Shown one piece after another: positions 27,145 through 35,137 of a DNA stretch of 51,097 nucleotides. Under the pieces are notes generated by a model. That model had not been told where the DNA came from. It ran no database searches and saw only the letters and a list, made by a program, of their open reading frames with translations. The DNA is from Corynebacterium sp. Its GTDB lineage: Bacteria > Actinomycetota > Actinomycetes > Mycobacteriales > Mycobacteriaceae. The stretch is from assembly GCA_030530985.1 (NCBI GenBank), contig JAUMTX010000014.1, forward strand, positions 1-51,097, in the 5' to 3' direction. Numbering within the stretch: position 1 is the stretch's first letter; every line of letters begins with the position of its first letter. The position numbers were made by a program, and so were the translations under genes.

Positions 27145-28468
27145 TCTTGCTCTGGCAATTGTCGGCCTCATTGTGGGTGCCGGCTTTGCATCGGGCCAGG
27201 AGATTCTGCAGTACTTTGTCGCCTTTGGTCAGATTGGTATCTGGGGCGCTGTGGTCACCGGCATCATTATGAGCGTGGCCGTTATGGCAATGGTGCAGCT
27301 AGGCTCCTATTTCTTTGCCAATGAGCATACCGCCGTCTTTGACCGAGTAGTCCACCCATTGCTCTCTCGACTCTTCGACATAATCATCATCTTTGCACTT
27401 TTCTGCATCGGCTTTGTGATGCTCTCTGGTGCAGGAGCCAACCTTAATCAGCAGTTCGGCTTCCCATCATGGGTAGGCTCCCTGATTATGTTGGTGCTTG
27501 TCATCGCCTGTGGCTTCCTCAATGTGGAGAAAGTCTCTAGCGTGATGGGTGCAATCACCCCTTTCATTATCCTTGCTGTTATTGGTGCATTTATTGTCTC
27601 CATGAGCCGCATCGATATGGACTTTGCCCACTATAATGCGCAGGCCATGGAATTGGCCCCTGCAATTGATAATGTGTGGATTTCCGTACTGAACTACTCC
27701 GGTCTCGCCCTGGTTCTGGCCGTATCCATGGCCATTGTTATTGGTGGCTCCCACATGGACCCAAAGACCGCCGGCATCGGTGGCCTTGTTGGTGGTATCC
27801 TCTTCGCTGTCCTGCTGATTCTTGCCACCCTGGCACTCTTCTTCCAGGTAGATGTAATAGGCCATACCGATATGCCAATGCTTGCCCTGATTAACAGTGT
27901 TAACCCAGTGCTGGGCTTCATTATGGCGATTGTTGTTTATGCCATGATCTTCAATACCGCTATTGGTCTATTCTATGCGCTGGGTAAGCGCCTGACCGTG
28001 AATAAGCCAGAGCGTTTCACTCCGGTGTTCATCATTGGCTGCTTGGTTGGTTTCGCCTGCTCCTTTATGAACTTTAAGACCCTGGTCGGTAGTGTCTACC
28101 CAATCCTGGGATACCTGGGCGCCTTCCTGGTTGCCTGCCTCGTCTTTGCTTGGGTGCGAACACGCCCACGTATCGCCAAGGAAACCTGGCGTCGTGGCCG
28201 CATCCGTGAGCTGGTGGAGAAGAAGCTCCACCCAGAAGAGGACTTTGGTAAGAAGGATGCTGCTGAGCTCAAAATGCGAATCAATAACTCCAACCTGGAT
28301 AATGAGGAACTCTCCGAAACTATCCACACCGAGGTTGTTGAAGAACTCGTCGCAGATGAAGAAGTAGACTTCTCTGAGGCCGATGGTGAAGAAGTCCTTG
28401 AGGCCTTCAACACCGATGATGCTCCTACTAAGGACGCTCCTACTAAGGATGCGCCAAAGCAGAGCTAG
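27125..28468 (+). CDS. YkvI-like membrane transporter family protein
   Basis: This 447-residue integral membrane protein has about ten helices. It begins with LAIVGLIVGAGFASGQEILQYF, the N-terminal motif of the COG3949/YkvI family related to amino acid transporters of the LeuT/APC fold. The last about 100 residues are a charged cytoplasmic tail rich in Glu/Asp, ending in two APTKD repeats. GGAGGAG (27105-27111) is 13 bases before the ATG, an unusually long spacing. It has a structured leader and its own terminator. The substrate is unknown. Confidence 0.8.
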   Translation: MLKQSISLALAIVGLIVGAGFASGQEILQYFVAFGQIGIWGAVVTGIIMSVAVMAMVQLGSYFFANEHTAVFDRVVHPLLSRLFDIIIIFALFCIGFVMLSGAGANLNQQFGFPSWVGSLIMLVLVIACGFLNVEKVSSVMGAITPFIILAVIGAFIVSMSRIDMDFAHYNAQAMELAPAIDNVWISVLNYSGLALVLAVSMAIVIGGSHMDPKTAGIGGLVGGILFAVLLILATLALFFQVDVIGHTDMPMLALINSVNPVLGFIMAIVVYAMIFNTAIGLFYALGKRLTVNKPERFTPVFIIGCLVGFACSFMNFKTLVGSVYPILGYLGAFLVACLVFAWVRTRPRIAKETWRRGRIRELVEKKLHPEEDFGKKDAAELKMRINNSNLDNEELSETIHTEVVEELVADEEVDFSEADGEEVLEAFNTDDAPTKDAPTKDAPKQS

Positions 28469-28480
28469 TAAAGGCATAAT

Positions 28481-28510
28481 CGCCCCCACATATGTGGGGG
28501 CGAATTTTTT
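28481..28510 (+). terminator. Terminator of the ykvI-like gene
   Basis: CGCCCCCACATATGTGGGGG with the next CG is a perfect 22-base palindrome, followed by AA and six T residues. It ends directly before the promoter of the next gene. Confidence 0.9.
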
Positions 28511-28513
28511 ATG

Positions 28514-28519
28514 TATTAT
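28514..28519 (+). promoter_or_regulatory. -10 box TATTAT for a leaderless HTH gene
   Basis: TATTAT ends 6 bases before the ATG at 28526, the typical distance for a transcript starting on the start codon. No -35 box is clear because the terminator occupies that space. Confidence 0.5.
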
Positions 28520-28525
28520 GTAGGA

Positions 28526-28882
28526 ATGACTTGGGCCGAAAAGTGCGCAGAATTAATAGAATCAGTAGACGAAGGGCATCTCACCGTCACCGCCGCAGCC
28601 GGTGAAGCTGGGTGCTCCCGCCAATGGTTCACCACCCTGCGTCGCCGCTACCATCAGGAAGGACCCGCCGGCCTACAACCACGAAGCCGGCGCCCCAAAA
28701 ACTCCCCGCGACGCACCCCCGACGAAATGGTGGAACTCATTTGGCAATCCCATGACTACCTTGAGGCCGGAGGCTACTACTCCGGGGCACGCACCGTGCA
28801 CTGGCATATGGAAGAAGAAGGGCTCAACCCGCCCAGCATTGCCACCGTGCATCGCATCCTCAAAGCAGAGCGGCCAGAATAG
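28526..28882 (+). CDS. Helix-turn-helix protein, IS481-type N-terminal domain
   Basis: This 118-residue protein has a homeodomain-like HTH (LTVTAAAGEAGCSRQWFTTL), then a basic linker (RPKNSPRRTP). The second half (EMVELIWQSHDYLEAGGYYSGARTVHWHMEEEG) resembles the start of IS481-family transposases. The catalytic DDE core is absent, and no terminal repeats are seen. The ATG at 28526 is preferred to 28511 because of the -10 spacing. It could be a domesticated DNA-binding regulator or a transposase remnant beside tRNA-Pro. The intact reading frame and own terminator favour a maintained gene. Confidence 0.7.
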   Translation: MTWAEKCAELIESVDEGHLTVTAAAGEAGCSRQWFTTLRRRYHQEGPAGLQPRSRRPKNSPRRTPDEMVELIWQSHDYLEAGGYYSGARTVHWHMEEEGLNPPSIATVHRILKAERPE

Positions 28883-28893
28883 AGCCAGAATAG

Positions 28894-28932
28894 AAAAGCA
28901 GTGCTAGAGCAAAACTCTAGCACTGCTTTTTT
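28894..28932. terminator. Bidirectional terminator between HTH gene and tRNA-Pro
   Basis: AGCAGTGCTAGAG and CTCTAGCACTGCT form a perfect 13-bp stem with a CAAAA loop. T residues follow on the plus strand, and an A run on the other side gives T residues for the tRNA transcript on the minus strand. Confidence 0.9.
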
Positions 28933-28933
28933 G

Positions 28934-29010
28934 TGGTCGGACTGACAGGATTTGAACCTGCGACCCCTTGACCCCCAGTCAAGTGCGCTGCCAAGCTGCG
29001 CCACAGTCCG
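28934..29010 (-). tRNA. tRNA-Pro (anticodon GGG)
   Basis: On the minus strand the 77-base sequence begins CGGACTG and ends CAGTCCG-A-CCA, giving a full 7-bp acceptor stem and an encoded CCA. The anticodon stem CTTGA/TCAAG encloses loop CTGGGGG, with GGG as the anticodon. GGTTCAAATCC is the T arm. Confidence 0.95.
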
Positions 29011-29020
29011 TACTCACAAA

Positions 29021-29049
29021 AGAATACACCTACGGGCCAAGCATGGCAA
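29021..29049 (-). promoter_or_regulatory. Promoter of tRNA-Pro
   Basis: On the minus strand TTGCCA (29044-29049) and TATTCT (29021-29026) are 17 bases apart. Transcription would start near 29014, a few bases before the tRNA 5' end. Confidence 0.65.
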
Positions 29050-29079
29050 AGCCACAGTAAGAGACTAAAGAGCCCTACA

Positions 29080-29529
29080 TTAGAGGCGCTTTTCCGAGAC
29101 CTCACCCTCAAGATATTGCCAGCGGTTAGTCACAGGATCGCGGTCGAAAATAGAAAACTCCGTCATGGAATACTTCTCCGGAGGCTCCTTGGAGAGATCT
29201 TGATGGGGGAGATGAACCTCATAGTAGGCGGTGAAGTGGACCTTACCTTCGACGTCGAAAGGCCCGCCAATAGTGGAATGAACCTCAAGGCGCGTATAAG
29301 TCACCGTCGGGTCAAGATGAACCACATCAGGGCGGGTACGCTCCGACCAAGTGGAGCGAATGAACTCGGCATCACCAACAACATAGGCGCTATAGCGGGC
29401 GCGCATCAGGGCCTCGGGGACGCCAGGGTAGACCCTGCCGGAGAGGAAGCGGTGACAGCAGTCCAAAAAAGTACGGCCACTATTGCAATAGCAGGGCATC
29501 TGGGGGTCATGTGGGGCAAGTCTATCCAT
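29080..29529 (-). CDS. YchJ family protein with SEC-C zinc motif
   Basis: This 149-residue protein has the N-terminal SEC-C motif CYCNSGRTFLDCCH, which binds zinc. A YchJ/UPF0225-type NTF2-like domain follows (ALMRARYSAYVVGDAEFIRSTW, then VHFTAYYE). AGGA lies 8 bases before the ATG. It is divergently arranged from secA2. SecA2 itself lacks the C-terminal SEC-C motif found in most SecA1 proteins, which makes the neighbourhood suggestive, although YchJ proteins are common and have no known role in secretion. Confidence 0.85.
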   Translation of the reverse strand: MDRLAPHDPQMPCYCNSGRTFLDCCHRFLSGRVYPGVPEALMRARYSAYVVGDAEFIRSTWSERTRPDVVHLDPTVTYTRLEVHSTIGGPFDVEGKVHFTAYYEVHLPHQDLSKEPPEKYSMTEFSIFDRDPVTNRWQYLEGEVSEKRL

Positions 29530-29557
29530 ATCCCAATCCTAATACGAAAGCGTAATT

Positions 29558-29587
29558 CTGGCACGGCACTGGGCAAAGAAGTAGAAT
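29558..29587 (+). promoter_or_regulatory. Promoter of secA2
   Basis: CTGGCA (29558-29563) is 18 bases before TAGAAT (29582-29587), which sits in the corynebacterial context A-G-TAGAAT-G-G. The leader would be about 50 bases. Confidence 0.55.
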
Positions 29588-29645
29588 GGATAGGTACATT
29601 TTGTGCTCAGGAAGAAGTGCTGAGCTTAGTTGGAAAGGGCAAACC

Positions 29646-31928
29646 GTGGCCGGATTTGGATGGTTCTGGAAGGCACTGGGTGATACCTCAGGTCGAAACC
29701 AAAAGCGAAGCCGAAATATTGTTGGCCAAGCAAGCGACCTGAAACTCCAGGACCACAGCGATGAGCAGCTCAAGGCAGAAATCGCCAAGGCCTTCAATGG
29801 GGATAAAATCACCGACCCCGCGCTCTTTCTCGCGATCATTAATGAAGCGGCCACCCGCACCCTGGGCATGACCCCCTTCGAGGTCCAGTCCCAGGCTTGT
29901 TTGCGCCTCATTGAGGGCGACGTGGTGCATATGGCCACCGGTGAAGGTAAAACCCTGGTCGGTGCCATGGCTGCAACAGGTCTGGCGCTTACTGGCAAGA
30001 GGATTCACTGCATTACCGTCAATGACTACCTGGCCAGCCGTGACGCTGCCTGGATGAGGCCATTGGTGGAATACTTTGGGCTCAGTGTTGCGCATGTGGA
30101 AGAAGGCATGAGCCCTGAAGAGCGCCGCGTGGCCTATCACTGCGATATTATCTACGGCTCCATTAATGAAATTGGTTTTGATGTGCTGCGCGACCAGCTG
30201 ATTGTGCGCCGTGAAGATCAGGTTCAGGTGCCGGCCGATGTGGCCCTGGTTGATGAGGCTGACTCGGTTCTGGTGGATGAAGCCCTGGTTCCACTGGTGC
30301 TGGCTGGTAATGAGCCAGGCCGTGCCCCAAGTGGCAAAATCACCGATATTGTGCGCCGATTTGTTAAGGACGAGGACTATAGCACCGACTCCGATAGGCG
30401 CAATGTCTTCCTGACCGATAAGGGCACTGCCCGCATGGAGCAGGCCTTGGGTGTGGACTCGCTCTACAGCGAAGACATGGCCGATACCCTGGTGCAGATT
30501 AACCTGGCCCTGCATGCCAAGGAGCTGCTGCAGCGCGATGTGCACTATATTGTGCGCGAAGGCAAGGTACTGCTCATTGATGGAAGCCGTGGCCGTGTTG
30601 CTGATTTGCAGCGCTGGCCTGATGGTCTGCAGGCGGCTGTGGAGGCCAAGGAAGGCCTGGCCGTGACTGAAGGCGGCAGGATTCTTGACACCATTACCAT
30701 CCAGGCGCTGATGGGGCGCTACCCAATGCTCTGCGGCATGACCGGTACCGCAGTGGAGGCTGTGGACCAGCTGCGCCAGTTCTATGACCTGCGCGTCTCT
30801 GTGATTGATAGGAATCATCCTTTGGCCCGTGTGGACCTGCAGGACAGGGTTTATGCCACCCTGGCGGAAAAGAATACCGCCATTGTGAACTATATCCGTG
30901 AGGTACATGCCACCGGGCAGCCAATCCTGGTGGGTACCCACGATGTGGAAGAATCCGAACTGCTGGCAGAAGAGCTTGCCTCCTATGATATTTCCGTGGC
31001 GGTGCTCAATGCGAAGAATGACCGCCAGGAAGCAGGCATTATTGCTGAGGCCGGCAAGGTTGGGGCAGTGACTGTCTCCACCCAGATGGCTGGTCGCGGT
31101 ACCGACATTCGCCTCGGTGGTAGTGATGAAGCCCAGCATGATGAGGTAGTTGCTCTTGGTGGCCTGTGCGTAATTGGTACCGGCCGCTATAGGACTAGCC
31201 GCCTGGATAACCAGCTGCGTGGTCGTGCCGGCCGTCAGGGTGACCCAGGCACCTCTATTTTCTTTGTGTCCTTGGAAGATGATGTGGTGCGCACCGGTGG
31301 TGCTGGGGAACAGGTTGAAGCCCAGCCTGCCGATGATGGCCTCATTGAGGGCAAGCGCATCTATAACTTTGTGGACCACTGCCAGCGCGTGACCGAAGGC
31401 CAGCTGCTCGAAATCCACGCCCAGACCTGGAAGTACAATAAGCTTATTGCAGACCAGCGCATCATTATTGATGAGCGTCGTAATAACCTTTTGGATACTG
31501 ACCAGGCGTGGGTGGAGCTGGCCGGCAGGCAGCCAGCCAAGGCAGAGCAGCTTGGCGGTATTTCCCAAGAGGTACTGGACCAGGCGGCGCGCGAAATTAT
31601 GCTCTACCACCTGGACCATGAGTGGAGCGAACACCTGGCTTTGCTTGATGATGTGCGTGAAAGTATTCACCTGCGCGCCATTGCTAAAGAAACCCCACTG
31701 ACTGAGTTCAACCGCATTGCGGTGACCGAGTTTAAGCAGCTGGCACAGCGCGCAGTGGATGAGGCGACCGACACATTCCGCACCGTACTTATTGATGAGA
31801 ATGGTGCACATTTGGAGGACGCTGGCCTGGCGCGACCAACCGCCACCTGGACTTATATGGTGAACGATAACCCACTGGCTGGCAGCGGTAATTCCGTGCT
31901 CAGCGCCATTGGCAATATATTTAAATAA
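29646..31928 (+). CDS. secA2: Accessory secretion ATPase SecA2
   Basis: This 760-residue ATPase has VAGFGWFWKALGDTSGRNQKRS at the N-terminus, the usual actinobacterial SecA2 beginning. That and GAAAGGG 6 bases upstream support GTG 29646 over an ATG at 29586. Walker A is MATGEGKT, Walker B is VDEADSVLVDEA, and the helicase motif is QMAGRGTDIRLGG. The C-terminal zinc-binding linker is absent, as expected for SecA2. It drives export of a subset of proteins through SecYEG. It precedes odhI as SecA2 (Rv1821) precedes garA in mycobacteria. Confidence 0.93.
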   Translation: MAGFGWFWKALGDTSGRNQKRSRNIVGQASDLKLQDHSDEQLKAEIAKAFNGDKITDPALFLAIINEAATRTLGMTPFEVQSQACLRLIEGDVVHMATGEGKTLVGAMAATGLALTGKRIHCITVNDYLASRDAAWMRPLVEYFGLSVAHVEEGMSPEERRVAYHCDIIYGSINEIGFDVLRDQLIVRREDQVQVPADVALVDEADSVLVDEALVPLVLAGNEPGRAPSGKITDIVRRFVKDEDYSTDSDRRNVFLTDKGTARMEQALGVDSLYSEDMADTLVQINLALHAKELLQRDVHYIVREGKVLLIDGSRGRVADLQRWPDGLQAAVEAKEGLAVTEGGRILDTITIQALMGRYPMLCGMTGTAVEAVDQLRQFYDLRVSVIDRNHPLARVDLQDRVYATLAEKNTAIVNYIREVHATGQPILVGTHDVEESELLAEELASYDISVAVLNAKNDRQEAGIIAEAGKVGAVTVSTQMAGRGTDIRLGGSDEAQHDEVVALGGLCVIGTGRYRTSRLDNQLRGRAGRQGDPGTSIFFVSLEDDVVRTGGAGEQVEAQPADDGLIEGKRIYNFVDHCQRVTEGQLLEIHAQTWKYNKLIADQRIIIDERRNNLLDTDQAWVELAGRQPAKAEQLGGISQEVLDQAAREIMLYHLDHEWSEHLALLDDVRESIHLRAIAKETPLTEFNRIAVTEFKQLAQRAVDEATDTFRTVLIDENGAHLEDAGLARPTATWTYMVNDNPLAGSGNSVLSAIGNIFK

Positions 31929-31938
31929 ATCGTACGCT

Positions 31939-31944
31939 ATGATA
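31939..31944 (+). promoter_or_regulatory. -10 box TATGAT for odhI
   Basis: GCTATGATAG fits the extended -10 pattern. It would start the transcript near 31951, with a leader of about 28 bases that contains CGGAGGA. Confidence 0.55.
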
Positions 31945-31978
31945 GTTACAGAAACTTGTAATTTCGGAGGAACACACT

Positions 31979-32401
31979 ATGACCGATAACAACCTGTCCG
32001 ATAACAACCTCGAACCTCAGGTTGAAACCACCTCCGTCTTCCGGGCAGACCTGCTCAAGGAGATGGAAGCTGGTGCCAGCACCATTACCGGTGTTGAAAA
32101 CCTCCCAGAGGGTGCAGCCCTGCTGGTAGTAAAGCGTGGCCCAAATGCTGGTGCGCGCTTCCTTCTGGACCGTCCAATCACCAGTGTTGGTCGCCACCCA
32201 GAAAGTGATATTTTCTTGGACGATGTGACTGTTTCGCGCCGCCATGCTGAGTTCCGACTCGGCGATAATGGCGAATTCGAAGTAGTTGACGTAGGAAGCC
32301 TCAATGGCACCTATGTCAACCGTGAACCACGTGACAGTGCAAGCCTGTCCTCCGGTGATGAGGTACAGATCGGCAAGTTCCGTCTCGTTTTCTTCCAGTA
32401 A
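31979..32401 (+). CDS. odhI: OdhI/GarA, FHA-domain inhibitor of 2-oxoglutarate dehydrogenase
   Basis: This 140-residue protein has VETTSVF with Thr17/Thr18, the PknG/PknA-type phosphorylation site. The C-terminal FHA domain (about 68-130) has GRHPESDIFLDDVTVSRRH and GSLNGTYVN, the phosphothreonine-binding residues. Unphosphorylated OdhI binds OdhA and blocks the 2-oxoglutarate dehydrogenase step; phosphorylation makes the FHA domain fold on its own tail. CGGAGGA lies 7 bases before the ATG. It is followed by ftsR after 15 bases. Confidence 0.95.
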   Translation: MTDNNLSDNNLEPQVETTSVFRADLLKEMEAGASTITGVENLPEGAALLVVKRGPNAGARFLLDRPITSVGRHPESDIFLDDVTVSRRHAEFRLGDNGEFEVVDVGSLNGTYVNREPRDSASLSSGDEVQIGKFRLVFFQ

Positions 32402-32416
32402 AGGATATTAATTTTC

Positions 32417-33136
32417 ATGTCAGCCCAGCTTTCTGTCAGTGGCCTGGGAAACCCTAGCCCACGCGCCAAAGAGCCTACCTTTACCATTGGGCAGGTGGTG
32501 GATATGCTCACAGCGCAATTCCCCGACCTGTCCCAATCCAAGGTGCGCTATTTGGACAAGCAGGGCCTCGTGTGCCCACAGCGCACCACCAAGGGCTACC
32601 GTCGCTTCACCGAAAAGGACATTGAGCGACTTCGCTATGTGCTGACCATGCAGCGTGACCACTACACCCCGCACAAGGTGCTCCTGGAGCAGCTTGAGGC
32701 CTTTGATAAGGGTGAAGTGGCCAGCCTGGACAAGGCGCTGGTAAGCCAAGAAGCCCCATCCATGGTGGCCACCTATACCTTGGTGGAACTGGCAGATGCG
32801 TCTGATGTGGATATTGCCTTCCTTTCTGATTTGCTCAGTCTCGGTTTGCTCACCAAGGCGGACAAGGGCATCTATGCGGATGACCATGTGCGTATTGTGA
32901 AGTCCTGCTTTGCTCTGGCTAAGGCCGGGGTGGATTTGCGTCAGGTTTCGCGCCTCAAGAACAGCGCTGTGCGCCAGTACGATGTGATTCGTGCAAAGAT
33001 GGATCAGCGTGCGCAGGCGCGTGATGTTGATGCGAAGCAGGCAGCCCTGGAGAACGGCCAGTACTTGGCCTCTCTGGTTATGGAACTCAATGCCGCTGTC
33101 CTTGGTAATTTGCTGCGAGAAGAAGAGCGTAAGTAG
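32417..33136 (+). CDS. ftsR: FtsR, MerR-type regulator of division genes
   Basis: This 239-residue regulator has an N-terminal MerR winged helix (FTIGQVVDMLTAQF, then KVRYLDKQGLVCPQRTTKGY and RRFTEKDIERLRYV). The long C-terminal helical region has no cysteine metal site. In C. glutamicum the homologue FtsR activates ftsZ, and the mycobacterial homologue is Rv1828. The next gene overlaps by one base. Confidence 0.9.
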   Translation: MSAQLSVSGLGNPSPRAKEPTFTIGQVVDMLTAQFPDLSQSKVRYLDKQGLVCPQRTTKGYRRFTEKDIERLRYVLTMQRDHYTPHKVLLEQLEAFDKGEVASLDKALVSQEAPSMVATYTLVELADASDVDIAFLSDLLSLGLLTKADKGIYADDHVRIVKSCFALAKAGVDLRQVSRLKNSAVRQYDVIRAKMDQRAQARDVDAKQAALENGQYLASLVMELNAAVLGNLLREEERK

Positions 33137-33675
33137 TGGGTTTTATTGAACTCAGCGTTGATGGGGTTTATCGCGCTGAGGTAGAAAATTTCAATGCGAT
33201 TTTTCTACGCTCAGTGCACAACCCTGAATGGGTGCTGCCACTGTGGGTAACTGAACACATGGCAGGCCTGGTTGAAGACCGCCTTAATGACCGATCCCCA
33301 CGCAGGCCAGACTGCTATGAGCTGCTGGCCGATGCGTGGTGCGTGTTGGTCAAGGAAGTTGCCATCATCTCCTATTATGATGGCCTCTGTCTTGCAGATA
33401 TTGTCTTCAATGATGAAAAGCGAACTGATGCAAAACCAAGTGATGCTGTGCTGCTCGCTATGCACCTGCGTGTGCCCATCATGATTGATGAAGATACCTT
33501 CCATAAGATCGCTATCTTTGCTGGTACAGCCAGTGTGCCTGAACTCTTTGAGAATGGGCCAAGCGTGGGGGAGCCAGAATATATTGATATTGATGGCTTC
33601 TTGAATGAGCTCTTTGGATCCGGGGATGATAATGGCCTTGGCGACAATCCGGACGGTAACAGAAGCGATACATAG
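33136..33675 (+). CDS. Bifunctional nuclease (BFN/DUF151) domain protein
   Basis: This 179-residue protein matches the DUF151 family (Rv1829-like). It has LPLWVTEHMAGLVEDRL, the glutamate-rich centre, and DAKPSDAVLLAMHLRVPI as the family signature. The C-terminal about 25 residues are acidic and probably disordered. Some plant members are reported nucleases; the bacterial activity is uncertain. GTG start overlaps the ftsR stop (TAGTG). It lies between two MerR regulators, an order conserved in mycobacteria. Confidence 0.85.
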   Translation: MGFIELSVDGVYRAEVENFNAIFLRSVHNPEWVLPLWVTEHMAGLVEDRLNDRSPRRPDCYELLADAWCVLVKEVAIISYYDGLCLADIVFNDEKRTDAKPSDAVLLAMHLRVPIMIDEDTFHKIAIFAGTASVPELFENGPSVGEPEYIDIDGFLNELFGSGDDNGLGDNPDGNRSDT

Positions 33676-33692
33676 CGGGTGCACCCAAACCC

Positions 33693-33707
33693 TAAAGTAA
33701 TACTTTA
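33693..33707. promoter_or_regulatory. Palindromic operator candidate upstream of the second merR gene
   Basis: TAAAGT-AAT-ACTTTA is a perfect 6-bp inverted repeat in the 84-base gap before the MerR gene. MerR proteins bind such palindromes as dimers and often control themselves. It lies 18 bases before a TTGACT -35 box rather than inside the -35/-10 spacer, which would fit repression or a different binding mode. Confidence 0.5.
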
Positions 33708-33724
33708 ATGTTTGGCGTGTCTCC

Positions 33725-33753
33725 TTGACTGAAATTAGGCTCTGGGCGAAAAT
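33725..33753 (+). promoter_or_regulatory. Candidate promoter of the second merR gene
   Basis: TTGACT (33725-33730) is 17 bases before GAAAAT (33748-33753), which ends 6 bases before the ATG at 33760. The geometry fits a leaderless transcript, but the -10 lacks its first T. Confidence 0.4.
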
Positions 33754-33759
33754 AGGTAC

Positions 33760-34299
33760 ATGACTCAGGGCGAACAACAAGCACTTTTTGAGGTCGGACC
33801 CAATGAAGAAATTGGGTACCGCGGCCCCGTAGCCTGCCAAGTTGCCGGCATTACCTACCGTCAGCTTGACTATTGGGCACGAACCAAGCTGGTCGTGCCA
33901 TCTATCCGTGCCGCACGCGGCCACGGAACCCAGCGACTCTACTCCTTCAAGGACATTCTTGTCATCAAGATTGTGAAGGGTCTGCTTGATGCTGGTATCT
34001 CCCTGCAGAATATTCGCGTAGCAGTAGAAAAGCTGCGTGACCTGGGCATGGGCGACCTGGCTACCGTAACTTTGGTATCCGATGGCCGTAGTGTGTACGC
34101 CTGCCACAATGCCAATGAAGTCTTCGATCTTCTCAGTGGCGCCCAAGGTGTCTTCGGTATTGCTGTACCAGGCCTCGTACGTGAGCTCAATGGCGTTATT
34201 AGCGACTTTGATGGCTATGAGGTAAGCAAGCTTCGTCCAGTGGATGAACTCGCTGAGATGCGCGCTAAGCGCGATGCACGCAAGAAGAAGACCAGTTAA
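33760..34299 (+). CDS. MerR family regulator (Rv1830/ResR-like)
   Basis: This 179-residue regulator has an HTH region (VACQVAGITYRQLDYWARTKLVVPS) followed by a wing with RGHGTQRLYSFKDILVIKIV and a C-terminal dimer helix and small domain. By position after the BFN gene it corresponds to Rv1830 (ResR/McdR), a mycobacterial regulator linked to cell growth and division. It ends in a Lys-rich tail. A palindrome upstream suggests self-control. A terminator follows the stop. Confidence 0.87.
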   Translation: MTQGEQQALFEVGPNEEIGYRGPVACQVAGITYRQLDYWARTKLVVPSIRAARGHGTQRLYSFKDILVIKIVKGLLDAGISLQNIRVAVEKLRDLGMGDLATVTLVSDGRSVYACHNANEVFDLLSGAQGVFGIAVPGLVRELNGVISDFDGYEVSKLRPVDELAEMRAKRDARKKKTS

Positions 34300-34313
34300 C
34301 TAGAACCTAAAAG

Positions 34314-34347
34314 AAAAAACTCGAGCCGCCCTGAGCTCGAGTTTTTT
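34314..34347. terminator. Bidirectional terminator after merR
   Basis: AACTCGAGC and GCTCGAGTT form a perfect stem with a CGCCCTGA loop, flanked by A and T runs. It serves the plus-strand merR gene and the minus-strand gene that ends at 34376. Confidence 0.92.
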
Positions 34348-34375
34348 GTTTGACCAGCACGAATAGTGGTTGGGA

Positions 34376-35137
34376 TTAAGTGCGCAGACCCCAGGCGCGG
34401 CTGATTGCAGAGTTAATCTCATCAGCAGTGCGCGCATTAAAGGTATTGGTCGCAACACTGGAAAGGCTAGAATCAGACTCGCGGCCACCCACATGGACCA
34501 CATTGAGAGAGTCCTTAGGATTCAAGCCCGCGCGGACACTGTCAACAAAGTCCTGATCGGCGATAGAATCCTGGGTGCCGGTCGTGACTACCACAATAGT
34601 AACCGGCGTGTCGTAGGCGCTCGCAGAAGACAAAGTAGCAAGTACCGCCTCACGGGTTTGCGGAACGCCACCAGTGCCAAGACCCATAAGAACGGGGGTA
34701 ACCTCGCTTACGGAAAGAAAGCCTGTATTATTGCGCCAACCCTTGGTGACACCAGGATTAAGCGGGGAAGAATAGTTCCACAAAGACACCGGCTGATTTG
34801 CCTCAGTGGCAGCAGTGGTGATTGCTTCACGGCTAATGGTGAAGAGACTGCGGCCATCGACCAGGTCGTTCATATTGGTGGAGGCGTCGAGAAGCACGAG
34901 GGTAGGCTGTGGGCTTGCAACAGGAGGCAGGGCCACAGAGCTCAAAGCAGGTGGGGCACTAGAGGTAGAAACCGTGGTAGTGGTGCTGGTGCTCTCCGTG
35001 CTGCTGGCGGAATCCTCCTGGGAGGAAGGCCAATTAATCGCCGCAAGGGCGCCGCCACCAATAACACCCACAGCAATAAGTGCAGTGAGCCATGGGGCGA
35101 GCTTCTTATTGCCGCCAGGTTTCAGGTGCTTAGCCAC
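34376..35137 (-). CDS. Membrane-anchored von Willebrand A-like protein
   Basis: This 253-residue protein has a basic start, one membrane helix (about 14-35) and a Ser/Thr-rich stalk (about 40-75). The extracytoplasmic domain has LVLLDASTNM, a region like the vWA MIDAS loop but with DASTN in place of the usual DxSxS. VTIVVVTTGTQD further on would be the strand carrying the next metal site residue. The vWA assignment is by eye and moderate. The gene overlaps its upstream neighbour by 8 bases and is the last of a five-gene minus-strand series. Confidence 0.65.
   Translation of the reverse strand: MAKHLKPGGNKKLAPWLTALIAVGVIGGGALAAINWPSSQEDSASSTESTSTTTTVSTSSAPPALSSVALPPVASPQPTLVLLDASTNMNDLVDGRSLFTISREAITTAATEANQPVSLWNYSSPLNPGVTKGWRNNTGFLSVSEVTPVLMGLGTGGVPQTREAVLATLSSASAYDTPVTIVVVTTGTQDSIADQDFVDSVRAGLNPKDSLNVVHVGGRESDSSLSSVATNTFNARTADEINSAISRAWGLRT

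Noticed and set aside
29688..31811. 707-codon minus-strand frame opposite secA2
   Set aside because: No domain was recognisable and secA2 on the plus strand is certain.
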